Positions 1 through 6,181 of a stretch of 10,160 bases of DNA are shown here, piece after piece (within the stretch, counting starts at the first letter, position 1; each line of letters opens with the position of its first letter). Where the stretch lies: contig CAYLLE010000131.1 in the NCBI GenBank assembly GCA_964384485.1, forward strand, positions 1 through 10,160, in the 5' to 3' direction. A model generated the notes under the pieces. The model saw only the letters and a list, made by a program, of their open reading frames with translations, was not told where the DNA came from and made no database searches. The translations under genes were made by a program, and so were the position numbers. The DNA comes from CAYLLE01 sp964384485 (GTDB lineage: Bacteria > Spirochaetota > Spirochaetia > CAYLLE01).

Positions 1-234
1 ATCGGTTTCGACGCGGCCAAGATGGAATGGACCAAGATGGTCAAAATCGGTATTATTGATCCCGCGAAAGTAACCCGTTCCGCGCTGCAGAACGCGGCAT
101 CGATTGCCGGTCTGCTTCTTACTACGGAGTGCGCGATAACTGAACTTCCGGAAAAAGAATCCCCCGCACCTCCTGCCCCCGGCGGCGGTATGGGAGGAAT
201 GGGCGGCATGGGCGGCATGGGCGGCATGATGTAA
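1..234 (+). CDS. groL: Chaperonin GroEL, C-terminal fragment (5' end outside window)
   Basis: This is the last 77 codons of the 60-kDa chaperonin subunit, which forms the double-ring cage that folds cytoplasmic proteins in an ATP-dependent cycle with GroES. The frame is open from base 1, so the start lies upstream of the window. The visible part is the end of the equatorial domain: the stretch around GIIDPAKVTRSALQNAAS and GLLLTTECAITELPEK is the highly conserved GroEL C-terminal signature. It is followed by a Pro/Ala linker and a flexible tail of five GGM units plus a final Met, the usual disordered tail that lines the cavity floor. The TAA stop is at 232-234. A terminator follows at 264-302, so groL ends its own transcript here. 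groES is not visible. The assignment is near certain. Confidence 0.98.
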   Translation: MGFDAAKMEWTKMVKIGIIDPAKVTRSALQNAASIAGLLLTTECAITELPEKESPAPPAPGGGMGGMGGMGGMGGMM

Positions 235-263
235 TTGCCCGGGCCTGCTTAACCGAATAGCAG

Positions 264-302
264 AGGGGGAGTCATAAAGGCTTCCCCTTTTTTTATTTTT
301 TT
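264..302 (+). terminator. Intrinsic terminator of groL
   Basis: An 8-bp stem pairs AGGGGGAG (264-271) with CTTCCCCT (281-288), with one G-T wobble and a 9-nt loop. A T-rich run follows directly (TTTTTTTATTTTTT up to about 302). It lies 30 bases after the groL stop and before the next gene, the expected place for Rho-independent termination. Confidence 0.9.
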
Positions 303-341
303 AGTATTCTGTTAGCTGTAGATAGATATAAGCAAACAGCC

Positions 342-347
342 GGAGGG
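342..347 (+). promoter_or_regulatory. Ribosome binding site that fixes a TTG start
   Basis: GGAGGG at 342-347 is a strong Shine-Dalgarno match four bases before the TTG at 352. It is the reason for choosing TTG over the first in-frame ATG at 388, which has no such site in front. A TATAAG at 327-332 could be a -10 box for this gene, but I find no convincing -35 partner. Confidence 0.7.
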
Positions 348-351
348 TTTT

Positions 352-645
352 TTGAAGAGGGAAGATTTTATTTTCACTCTTGGATATATGGGTAACGCTT
401 CGTTGGTGGACAGCAGGGCAAAAAAGAAATTCGCTTCACTGTCAACAATGGAGCTGGCGGAAAAGGGTTTGTATAAACCCGCCTTTTGTTCGGCCCTGTA
501 TTCGGGCGATTCCCAGGAACTCGAACAGCTTATGGAGCTTCTAAAAGACCGGTTTGATCTGGAAGAGGCCAACGTTGAGCGTTTTAAAAGACTTTTCGGA
601 GTATTCGGAGTGCCGGATAACATCGGACGGGTTATAACGGTATAA
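352..645 (+). CDS. Unrecognised small protein of 97 aa
   Basis: I do not recognise this family. The protein is soluble, with no signal peptide and no membrane segment, and mixed charge. It opens with a short hydrophobic/aromatic stretch (FIFTLGYMGN), followed by a basic patch (RAKKKF, residues 22-27). Then comes a segment reading like a compact helical domain (TMELAEKGLYKPAFCSALYS, residues 32-51), an acidic helix-prone stretch (about 54-75) and a hydrophobic end (FGVFGVPDNIGRVITV). There is one Cys (46). The TTG start is supported by GGAGGG at 342-347. It sits alone between the groL terminator and the yajC promoter, so it may be its own unit. Coding status is supported by the good ribosome site, by filling the gap without overlap, and by protein-like composition. 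An overlapping minus-strand frame is not credible. Confidence 0.75.
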   Translation: MKREDFIFTLGYMGNASLVDSRAKKKFASLSTMELAEKGLYKPAFCSALYSGDSQELEQLMELLKDRFDLEEANVERFKRLFGVFGVPDNIGRVITV

Positions 646-716
646 AAAAACCGGAATGTCCTGTATCCGGACAAGGGGTGAACTGTTCCGCTGGGTTCCG
701 AAACTCCGATTGCTGC

Positions 717-745
717 TTGACTGCACTGTGCATGTATGTTATTTT
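717..745 (+). promoter_or_regulatory. Sigma70-type promoter for yajC-secD-secF
   Basis: TTGACT (717-722) is separated by 17 bases from TATTTT (740-745), with TG one base before the -10 box (737-738), giving an extended -10 element. The start of transcription would fall near 752, leaving a leader of about 23 nt with AAGGAAG (763-769) before the yajC ATG. Found by eye from consensus matching only. Confidence 0.6.
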
Positions 746-774
746 TCCAAAATCCATAAAACAAGGAAGTCATT

Positions 775-1197
775 ATGAATGCATTTTTAAATAACCTGCC
801 GACTTTGATCGGTGCTCCTGAAGCAGGAGCCGGCGCGGGCGCCGGCGCATCCGGATCAGGGCAGCTCGTTTCAACCATTGTTATCTTTGGTCTGGTTTTT
901 CTGATTTTTTATTTTCTTCTTATCCGTCCCCAGAATAAAAAGCAGAAAGAGACAAAAAAGATGCTCGAAGCACTGAAGAAGGGCGACCGGGTTGTCACGA
1001 TAGGGGGAATTCACGGAACCATCAATTCTATTAAAGGGGATAGAATCATTCTCAAGATTGACGGAAACACAAAGATGGAATTTTCCAGATCAGCTATTTC
1101 CGGAGTAGTTGAACAGTCCGCTCCGCAGAAAGCGGAAAAGCAGATTGAAGAAAAAGAGGAAGAGACAGATTCGGAAGCGGAAAAAACAGAAGAGTAA
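775..1197 (+). CDS. yajC: Sec translocon accessory protein YajC
   Basis: YajC is the small single-span inner-membrane partner of SecD and SecF in the auxiliary complex of SecYEG. The 140-aa product has a short N-terminus with an Ala/Gly linker (GAGAGAGASGSG, about residues 18-29) and one membrane helix (about 31-50, IVIFGLVFLIFYFLLI). Right after it comes the family hallmark RPQNKKQKE (51-59), then the conserved globular part with LKKGDRVVTIGGIHG (67-81) and ISGVVEQ. The tail (120-140) is strongly acidic, Glu-rich and probably disordered. The ATG at 775 has AAGGAAG five bases upstream. The length is somewhat above the usual 85-115 aa because of the linker and acidic tail. secD and secF follow on the same strand, which confirms the assignment. 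Confidence 0.95.
   Translation: MNAFLNNLPTLIGAPEAGAGAGAGASGSGQLVSTIVIFGLVFLIFYFLLIRPQNKKQKETKKMLEALKKGDRVVTIGGIHGTINSIKGDRIILKIDGNTKMEFSRSAISGVVEQSAPQKAEKQIEEKEEETDSEAEKTEE
814..846 (+). other. Two adjacent perfect inverted repeats inside early yajC
   Basis: GCTCCTG (814-820) pairs with CAGGAGC (824-830) across AAG. GCCGGCGC (829-836) pairs with GCGCCGGC (839-846) across GG. The arms share bases 829-830. Both lie in codons 14-24 of yajC, where the Ala/Gly linker is encoded. They could form stable mRNA hairpins just after initiation, but self-complementary GCC/GGC codons produce such repeats easily, so function is uncertain. Confidence 0.4.
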
Positions 1198-1444
1198 CCG
1201 TTCCTTCGTACGGACAAGATCTGTGAATCCCGATTAAAATTCCTGAGGGATTCCGAATATTTAAGCCGGCAATTCTCTTACGGATCGGTCTGATTAAATT
1301 ATAAATTATTTAGTCCAAAGAGGCTCTTTTAGAACAGCAGGTTTTAAAGGGCCTTTATATCAGATACATGGAAGACTTTTTTCAAAATTATTTTTTTTTG
1401 AAATTAGCTGCAAGGAAAACATTTTATGAGCTGGAGTTGCTGAA
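1198..1444 (+). other. Long yajC-secD intergenic spacer (247 bp)
   Basis: No gene of normal size is visible. It contains a 7-bp perfect stem GAATCCC (1225-1231) / GGGATTC (1247-1253) with a 15-nt loop and no T-run. It also holds a small dyad TAAAGG-G-CCTTTA around 1351, and an AT-only-looking 8-bp hairpin TTTCAAAA (1380-1387) / TTTTGAAA (1396-1403) just before the secD initiation region. An AT-rich patch with TATAAA at 1300-1305 lacks a good -35. There is no terminator, so secD is probably read from the yajC promoter through this leader. Confidence 0.5.
1426..1443 (+). other. Five-codon mini-ORF (MSWSC) directly before secD
   Basis: ATG AGC TGG AGT TGC TGA runs from 1426 to 1443, with AAGGA (1412-1416) nine bases upstream. 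Its stop is one base before the secD ATG (TGA-A-ATG), and it is not in the secD frame. The secD ribosome site TGGAG (1432-1436) lies inside it. If translated, ribosomes would cover the secD site and could re-initiate at secD. It may also be chance. Confidence 0.35.
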
Positions 1445-3166
1445 ATGAGCAAAAGATTCAGATTGATTATAATAGTAGTACTCCTCGTGATCAGCGGGAT
1501 ATTTCTTTATCCCACAGCCCGCTGGTATTTTACCGTGCCCCAGGAGCAGAAAAATCTCGCTACAAGTTCGCGTATTCAGGCAAGAGACTACTCCAACAGG
1601 CAGGCCAGAGAAGATCTGGACCTCCTATTGGCCATGGACAAGGACAACGAGGTACCCGTAGATTTTCAATATCTTGTTCCTGTGGCTAAAGAAAATTACC
1701 GGGATGAAGGCCGATCGGTACCCGGTGAATGGACCGTGGAAACGCTCCTTGACGGATTTCAGGGGGAACAGGAAATATTTGATGCCATTGAGAGCGAATA
1801 CTTCCAGGAAATTACCGACTTAAAAGAACTCCGTGACCGAATTCTTGAGCTGGGATTGGATTTGTCGGGAGGAATGAATGTTGTTCTCCGTGCGGACCGG
1901 GACAGCTTGGAAGAAAGAATTGGCCACACGCCGGATGATGACGAGATGAATCTGGCTATAGAAACGGCCATTGAAACGCTGAACAACCGGATTGACCAGT
2001 TTGGAGTCACCGAGCCTCAAATCCGGCGGCAGGGAACGCAGAACATCATCATTGATGTTCCCGGCGACACTGACCCCGACCGTGTTAATTCTTTCCTCAT
2101 GGGAAAGGGAAGTCTGAATTTTCATATCGTCGACCGTGAGGCTACGGACCAGCTTGTTCAGCTCCAGAGAGAGACGCCGGGCTGGTCTCCGGAAATTTAC
2201 GGAACACCCGATTTTATTCCCGCCGGAACTGTTGTCAGAGGTTATTATACCAAAGACCGGTTCGGAATAGATAAGCTGGTCCGGTATATTGCAATAAAGG
2301 AAGATGTTCAGGAGTTCGGTCTAGACGGAAGTCATATAACCGAGGCAGAAGTCATCCGGGGCTCCCTGACCAACAGACCTGAAGTTATTTTTACCCTGGA
2401 TAATGAAGGTTCGGAAGATTTCTACCGGTTGACGCAGGCTCAGGAAGGGGAAGATTTAGCCATCGTTCTGGATGAAAAAGTTAAGGCGTACGCGACAATC
2501 CAGAATCCTATACCCAACGGCCGGGTAAGTATAACCGGTTTCGCTTCAGAAGAAGCTCAGAATATAGCAACTGTGCTCAGAACGGCGGCAATGCCGATTG
2601 ATCTAGTCGTTGAATCGTACCAGTCCATCGGAGCCACTTTAGGTGAAGACGCTATTCGTGCGGGAGTTCGGGCGATAATTTTGGGGTTTGCATTGGTTAT
2701 AGTCTTTATGGCCTCGTATTACAAGGGAGCGGGTTTTATCGCTGATCTTGCCCTAATTTTGAATCTGTTTTTTATCGTAGCCATCCTTTCGGTATTTAAT
2801 CTTACCCTGACCCTTACCAGTATCGCCGGTATTATTCTTACGGTGGGTATGGCGGTGGACGCGAATGTGATTATCTTTGAGAGAATCAAAGAGGAATATC
2901 GGTTGGGGAAATCACCCAGATCGGCAATTTCCGCAGGATTCAAGAAAGCATTCTGGACCATTATGGACGCAAATATTACAACGTTTATAGCTGCAATTTT
3001 CCTCTCCCAGCTGGGCAGCGGACCTATCAAAGGGTTCGCGGTTACACTGGCGGTTGGTATTATTTCTTCAATTTTTACAGCACTTTTCGTATCCAGACTC
3101 ATATTTGAATTCTTTGCCGAAGTACTGAAAAGAGACCGGCTGAGCATCAGTTGGAGGATTAAATGA
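1445..3166 (+). CDS. secD: Protein translocase subunit SecD
   Basis: SecD pairs with SecF in the inner membrane and uses the proton gradient to pull secreted proteins out of SecYEG on the periplasmic side. The 573-aa product has one N-terminal membrane helix (about 5-23) and a large periplasmic domain. The hallmark LGLDLSGGMNVVL is at 136-148, with ETLNNRIDQFGVTEPQIRRQG (177-197) further on. A C-terminal block of five further helices starts near 402. Conserved membrane motifs are SIGATLG (394-400) and VDANVIIFERIKEEY (471-485); D471 matches the conserved SecD intramembrane Asp. The length is close to the bacterial norm (E. coli about 615). The ATG at 1445 has TGGAG eight bases upstream and lies directly after a mini-ORF. 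The TGA overlaps the secF ATG, so the two are translationally coupled. The N-terminal region resembles spirochaete SecD as I remember it. Confidence 0.97.
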   Translation: MSKRFRLIIIVVLLVISGIFLYPTARWYFTVPQEQKNLATSSRIQARDYSNRQAREDLDLLLAMDKDNEVPVDFQYLVPVAKENYRDEGRSVPGEWTVETLLDGFQGEQEIFDAIESEYFQEITDLKELRDRILELGLDLSGGMNVVLRADRDSLEERIGHTPDDDEMNLAIETAIETLNNRIDQFGVTEPQIRRQGTQNIIIDVPGDTDPDRVNSFLMGKGSLNFHIVDREATDQLVQLQRETPGWSPEIYGTPDFIPAGTVVRGYYTKDRFGIDKLVRYIAIKEDVQEFGLDGSHITEAEVIRGSLTNRPEVIFTLDNEGSEDFYRLTQAQEGEDLAIVLDEKVKAYATIQNPIPNGRVSITGFASEEAQNIATVLRTAAMPIDLVVESYQSIGATLGEDAIRAGVRAIILGFALVIVFMASYYKGAGFIADLALILNLFFIVAILSVFNLTLTLTSIAGIILTVGMAVDANVIIFERIKEEYRLGKSPRSAISAGFKKAFWTIMDANITTFIAAIFLSQLGSGPIKGFAVTLAVGIISSIFTALFVSRLIFEFFAEVLKRDRLSISWRIK

Positions 3167-4272
3167 AGAAGATAATTCAATTCACCAAACCCCGGTTTAT
3201 CATGCTGGCTGTTTCTCTGGTGCTTATACTCGGCGGAATAGCGGGAACTGTCCTTCGAGGCGGTTTTAATCTGGGAATAGATTTCAGCGCCGGCATTAAC
3301 CTGCGTGTTCAGGTGACACCGGCCGCGGAAGCTGACGTTGATATAAACGAGGTCCGGTCAGCCCTGTCCGGCATCGCCGGAACTCAGGTGCAGGTAGTGG
3401 GAAACCCCTCGGAACAGCAGTACAGCATTAAAATTCAGGAACGGGAAGAAACGGATAATTTCCAGCAGGTTATGGCTGACCGGGTAGAAAACGATATGGA
3501 AGAAGCCTTCGGCGACGGAAGCACAGTGATTCTCGAAAATAATTATGTCGGTCCAAGCTTTTCCCAGGACTTAGCCCGGCAATCCATACTGCTCACCACC
3601 TTAGGACTTTCCCTGATTTTGGTTTACATATGGTTCAGATTCAAATTGGGATTCGCGCTGTCCGCGATTGCGGCCCTTGTTCACGACGTTCTCATCATGC
3701 TCGGTTTTATCGGCACTCTTCAGCTTGAAGTTTCAACTGCAACAATAGCCGCTCTTCTAACCATTATCGGGTATTCCCTGAATGATACTATCGTGATTTT
3801 CGACCGGATCAGAGAAAATGAAACCATCATGAAGGAACCCTCCTTCGCTAAAGTTATCAACGCCAGTATTACCCAGTCTTTGAGCAGAACCCTGATAACT
3901 TCACTCACCACATTTCTCGCGGTTTTTTCGATTTATATCTTCGCGGTGGGTTCGATCCAGACTTTCGCGCTTAGCTTGATCGTCGGTGTAATCGTGGGTA
4001 CCTATTCTTCCATGTTCGTTGCGTCACCCATTTTATTAGGCTGGAGAAACATGCAGAAACGTCGTGCCAGGAAGCACGACATGGAAATTTACGGCGGAAA
4101 ACCCAAACCGGTCACAGCCGGCGGAACAAAAACGCCTGCCCCTCCCGCGAAAGGAAAATCTGAAATTGAAAAGGCCGCGGAGCGGGCCAAAGAAGAAATA
4201 AAAGCCCGGCAGCAGTCGTCTGCCCGGGGGAAAGGCGCCAGAAAAAGCCGATCGAAACGGAAAGGTAAATAA
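3163..4272 (+). CDS. secF: Protein translocase subunit SecF with long basic tail
   Basis: SecF is the second half of the SecDF proton-driven export motor. The 369-aa product has an N-terminal helix (about 12-30) and the family motif GFNLGIDFSAG (34-44), where the usual GG is AG. A periplasmic domain follows, then five membrane helices from about 140 to 293. SLNDTIVIFDRIRENE (205-220) holds the conserved intramembrane Asp/Arg residues, followed by SITQSLSRTLITSLTT (235-250). From residue 295 a cytoplasmic tail of 75 residues follows, with 25 Lys/Arg against 7 Asp/Glu. It has a Pro/Ala/Gly linker, a charged helix-prone stretch (about 330-350) and a terminal KGARKSRSKRKGK. This makes the protein longer than E. 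coli SecF (about 323 aa). The start overlaps secD by ATGA, with GGAGG (3153-3157) five bases upstream. A terminator follows at once. Confidence 0.96.
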   Translation: MKKIIQFTKPRFIMLAVSLVLILGGIAGTVLRGGFNLGIDFSAGINLRVQVTPAAEADVDINEVRSALSGIAGTQVQVVGNPSEQQYSIKIQEREETDNFQQVMADRVENDMEEAFGDGSTVILENNYVGPSFSQDLARQSILLTTLGLSLILVYIWFRFKLGFALSAIAALVHDVLIMLGFIGTLQLEVSTATIAALLTIIGYSLNDTIVIFDRIRENETIMKEPSFAKVINASITQSLSRTLITSLTTFLAVFSIYIFAVGSIQTFALSLIVGVIVGTYSSMFVASPILLGWRNMQKRRARKHDMEIYGGKPKPVTAGGTKTPAPPAKGKSEIEKAAERAKEEIKARQQSSARGKGARKSRSKRKGK

Positions 4273-4280
4273 AAACAAGC

Positions 4281-4311
4281 GGCTGTATCATGGTGATACG
4301 GCCTTTTTTTT
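4281..4311 (+). terminator. Intrinsic terminator of the yajC-secD-secF operon
   Basis: A 10-bp stem pairs GGCTGTATCA (4281-4290) with TGATACGGCC (4294-4303), with one G-T wobble and a TGG loop. Eight T residues follow (4304-4311). It starts eight bases after the secF stop. Confidence 0.95.
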
Positions 4312-4329
4312 CTCTTTACACTCCTTTTC

Positions 4330-4358
4330 TTGTACTGAGCTTGCCTCCGCATTATAAC
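4330..4358 (+). promoter_or_regulatory. Promoter candidate for the histidine kinase
   Basis: TTGTAC (4330-4335) is followed, with a 17-base spacer, by TATAAC (4353-4358). The -10 box matches five of six consensus bases and the -35 only three. The start of transcription would be near 4365, giving a leader of about 15 nt. It lies just after the secF terminator and before the only gene it could serve. Confidence 0.5.
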
Positions 4359-4379
4359 TATATCAGGATGTAAGAGTAA

Positions 4380-6149
4380 GTGAATAAGAATGATAATGCT
4401 TTCGGAAGAATAAGACGGAAAATAATATTTTTCTCCATAATCGGGACCCTTGTTACCGGTATTGCGGTGGGTTCAGCCGGGATTATTCCGCTTTATTCAA
4501 ACATCAAAAAAAATAAAACCCAGGCGATATTGGGACAGCTGGAAGTACAGGCTTACCGTGTCGAAGGATATTTGGCCCATCTCTATGAAATAGGAAGACA
4601 GGTTTCGAGCAGAAGCGCGATCCGGCAGAGCCTGTACGATTATTATTTGGGGAAAATATCTCTGGTCGAAATGCGGGACTTCTCGTTTCAGAAACTGGCT
4701 GACGCTATGATTGTTTCCGAGGAAATTGTCGGCATCAGCCGGCTGGATTGGACCGGCAAACCGGTAATCCAGGCGGGGAAATTATTCCCGCACCATCCAT
4801 GGGTAAGTGAAAAAAAGGAAGAGTTGACTGTAATCGATTCACCCGGAGAGAAATATCTCAGGCTGTATCATAAAATTTTTTCCCCGGAGGGAGAGCATAT
4901 AGGAACGGATGTGATCTATTTTACTGTCGAAAATCTTCGGAAGATATTACGAGACAATGAAGACCAGTGCAGTTATATTCCGGTTACGGAGATCGGCGGA
5001 AAGCTGCAGCCCGTTCTCTCATCTGGTGCCCCCGATTTTCCCTGTATTAAGTACAGCGATATGGCGCCCTTTGTGGAAGCTCAATACTACCGCGGACGAG
5101 GTCCGGCCGAAATGTCCCAGGCCGTCCGCGTAGGCGGAGATGATTACATGATGGCGTACACCGGTATACCCGGGTCTTCATGGGGACTGGTCATGCCGGC
5201 ATTAAAGCGGGAAATATACACACCGGTATACGGACAGGTCCTTTTAATCGGAGCGGTTCTTTTGCTCCTAACAGCAGCCGGTCTGCTGTTCATTTTGGTT
5301 ACTCTCCGTCCTTCAGCCGGAGAAATGATCATTATGGCAGATTCATTAGAGGAAGAGGTCGCAAAAAAGACCGAGCAGCTCCGGAATGAGCTCGAGGAAC
5401 GGGTTAAGATGAACCGGATACTTACGGAGGAGAAGCGGCGGGCCGAAGATGCTGACCGGCTCAAAAAGGAATTCGTCGCCAATATGAGTCATGAGATCCG
5501 AACTCCGCTAAACGGTATAATCGGTCTTACCGATCTTTTGCTTGATATAGAAGAAGACCAGGAGCATCTGGAATATATTAGTTTAATAAAAGAGTCTTCC
5601 AACACCCTTTATGCAATTGTCTCCGACATCCTTGATTTTTCGCGGATTGAAGCCGGTAAAACCGAAATACTCCGCGAGTATTTTGATATACGCGGTCTCA
5701 TGGAAGGATTCATTAGATCATACACCGTCCAGGCTGAACGGAAAGGACTTGAGTTCCGCGGCAGCATCGGTAACAATTTCCCCAAGCTTATTACCGCGGA
5801 TAAAACACATCTATCCCAGGTAATAGAAAATCTGCTCTCTAACGCGGTGAAATACACTGACCGGGGCCTCCTTGAATTGAACTCGGTTCTGGATACGGAA
5901 ACATTCGATCAGCCCCGGCTGGTTGTAACGGTCAAAGACACCGGTCCCGGTATTCCCCGGGAAAAGATCGATAAGCTGTTTGAGAGTTTTGTTCAGCTGG
6001 ACAGCACATTTAAAAAGCAGCACGGGGGAAGCGGGCTCGGATTATCCATCGTAAAAGGGCTGGTAAAATTGATGGATGGGACTATTAGCGTCGAAAGTGT
6101 GGAGGGAAAGGGCAGTGTTTTTACCGTAACCGTTCCCGTGGAATATTGA
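4380..6149 (+). CDS. Membrane sensor histidine kinase, Cache-like sensor, no receiver domain
   Basis: This is a two-component sensor kinase of 589 aa. It has membrane helix 1 (about 15-38), an extracytoplasmic sensor of about 240 residues (40-282) and helix 2 (about 285-308). A charged coiled-coil linker without an obvious HAMP domain follows (about 321-365). The HisKA domain has FVANMSHEIRTPLNG with phospho-acceptor H371. The HATPase_c domain has an N box (ENLLSNAVKYT, 483-493), a G1 box (DTGPGIP, 520-526), an F-like box (LFESFVQLD) and a G2 box (GGSGLGLSIVKG, 549-560). The sensor looks like a double Cache (dCache) fold: RLDWTGKPVIQAGK and the closing YMMAYTGIPGSSWGLVM are typical. Its only two cysteines, C197 and C222, lie in this external part. 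Start is GTG at 4380 with a weak ribosome site (AGGA 4365-4368 or AAGAG 4372-4376). No response regulator gene is in the window, so partner and signal are unknown. Confidence 0.93.
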   Translation: MNKNDNAFGRIRRKIIFFSIIGTLVTGIAVGSAGIIPLYSNIKKNKTQAILGQLEVQAYRVEGYLAHLYEIGRQVSSRSAIRQSLYDYYLGKISLVEMRDFSFQKLADAMIVSEEIVGISRLDWTGKPVIQAGKLFPHHPWVSEKKEELTVIDSPGEKYLRLYHKIFSPEGEHIGTDVIYFTVENLRKILRDNEDQCSYIPVTEIGGKLQPVLSSGAPDFPCIKYSDMAPFVEAQYYRGRGPAEMSQAVRVGGDDYMMAYTGIPGSSWGLVMPALKREIYTPVYGQVLLIGAVLLLLTAAGLLFILVTLRPSAGEMIIMADSLEEEVAKKTEQLRNELEERVKMNRILTEEKRRAEDADRLKKEFVANMSHEIRTPLNGIIGLTDLLLDIEEDQEHLEYISLIKESSNTLYAIVSDILDFSRIEAGKTEILREYFDIRGLMEGFIRSYTVQAERKGLEFRGSIGNNFPKLITADKTHLSQVIENLLSNAVKYTDRGLLELNSVLDTETFDQPRLVVTVKDTGPGIPREKIDKLFESFVQLDSTFKKQHGGSGLGLSIVKGLVKLMDGTISVESVEGKGSVFTVTVPVEY

Positions 6150-6175
6150 TTCTGGTTCCTGTTATTTAGTATAGT
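6146..6175 (+). promoter_or_regulatory. Promoter candidate placing +1 at the HAD phosphatase ATG
   Basis: TTGATT (6146-6151), overlapping the kinase stop codon, is followed after 18 bases by TATAGT (6170-6175, five of six -10 bases). Transcription would begin about 6182, exactly the ATG of the next gene. No Shine-Dalgarno sequence exists between 6150 and 6181, and an in-frame TAG at 6167 rules out an earlier start. This arrangement fits a leaderless mRNA. Confidence 0.5.
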
Positions 6176-6181
6176 AGTTCC

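Noticed and set aside
190..231. Tandem 9-bp repeats read as a minisatellite
   Set aside because: They encode the normal GGM tail of GroEL.
657..673. Hairpin TGTCC/GGACA after the small gene as a terminator
   Set aside because: The stem has only five pairs and no T-run follows.
312..878. Open frame of 188 codons on the minus strand across the small gene and the start of yajC
   Set aside because: Its translation is low-complexity and Ser-rich with a Pro/Ala run that merely mirrors the YajC Gly/Ala linker. It covers the promoter region and two plus-strand starts that have good ribosome sites.
1317..1330. Small stem AAAGA/TCTTT with four T residues as a terminator between yajC and secD
   Set aside because: The stem is too short and AT-rich and the T-run too brief.
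2719..3180. Open frame of 153 codons on the minus strand inside secD
   Set aside because: It is the complement of conserved membrane helices and motifs of SecD, and its composition reflects that. No independent start signal is seen.
5480..6149. Hybrid kinase with receiver domain
   Set aside because: The HisKA sequence resembles that of hybrid kinases, but the protein ends right after the G2 box and its final strands; no receiver sequence exists.
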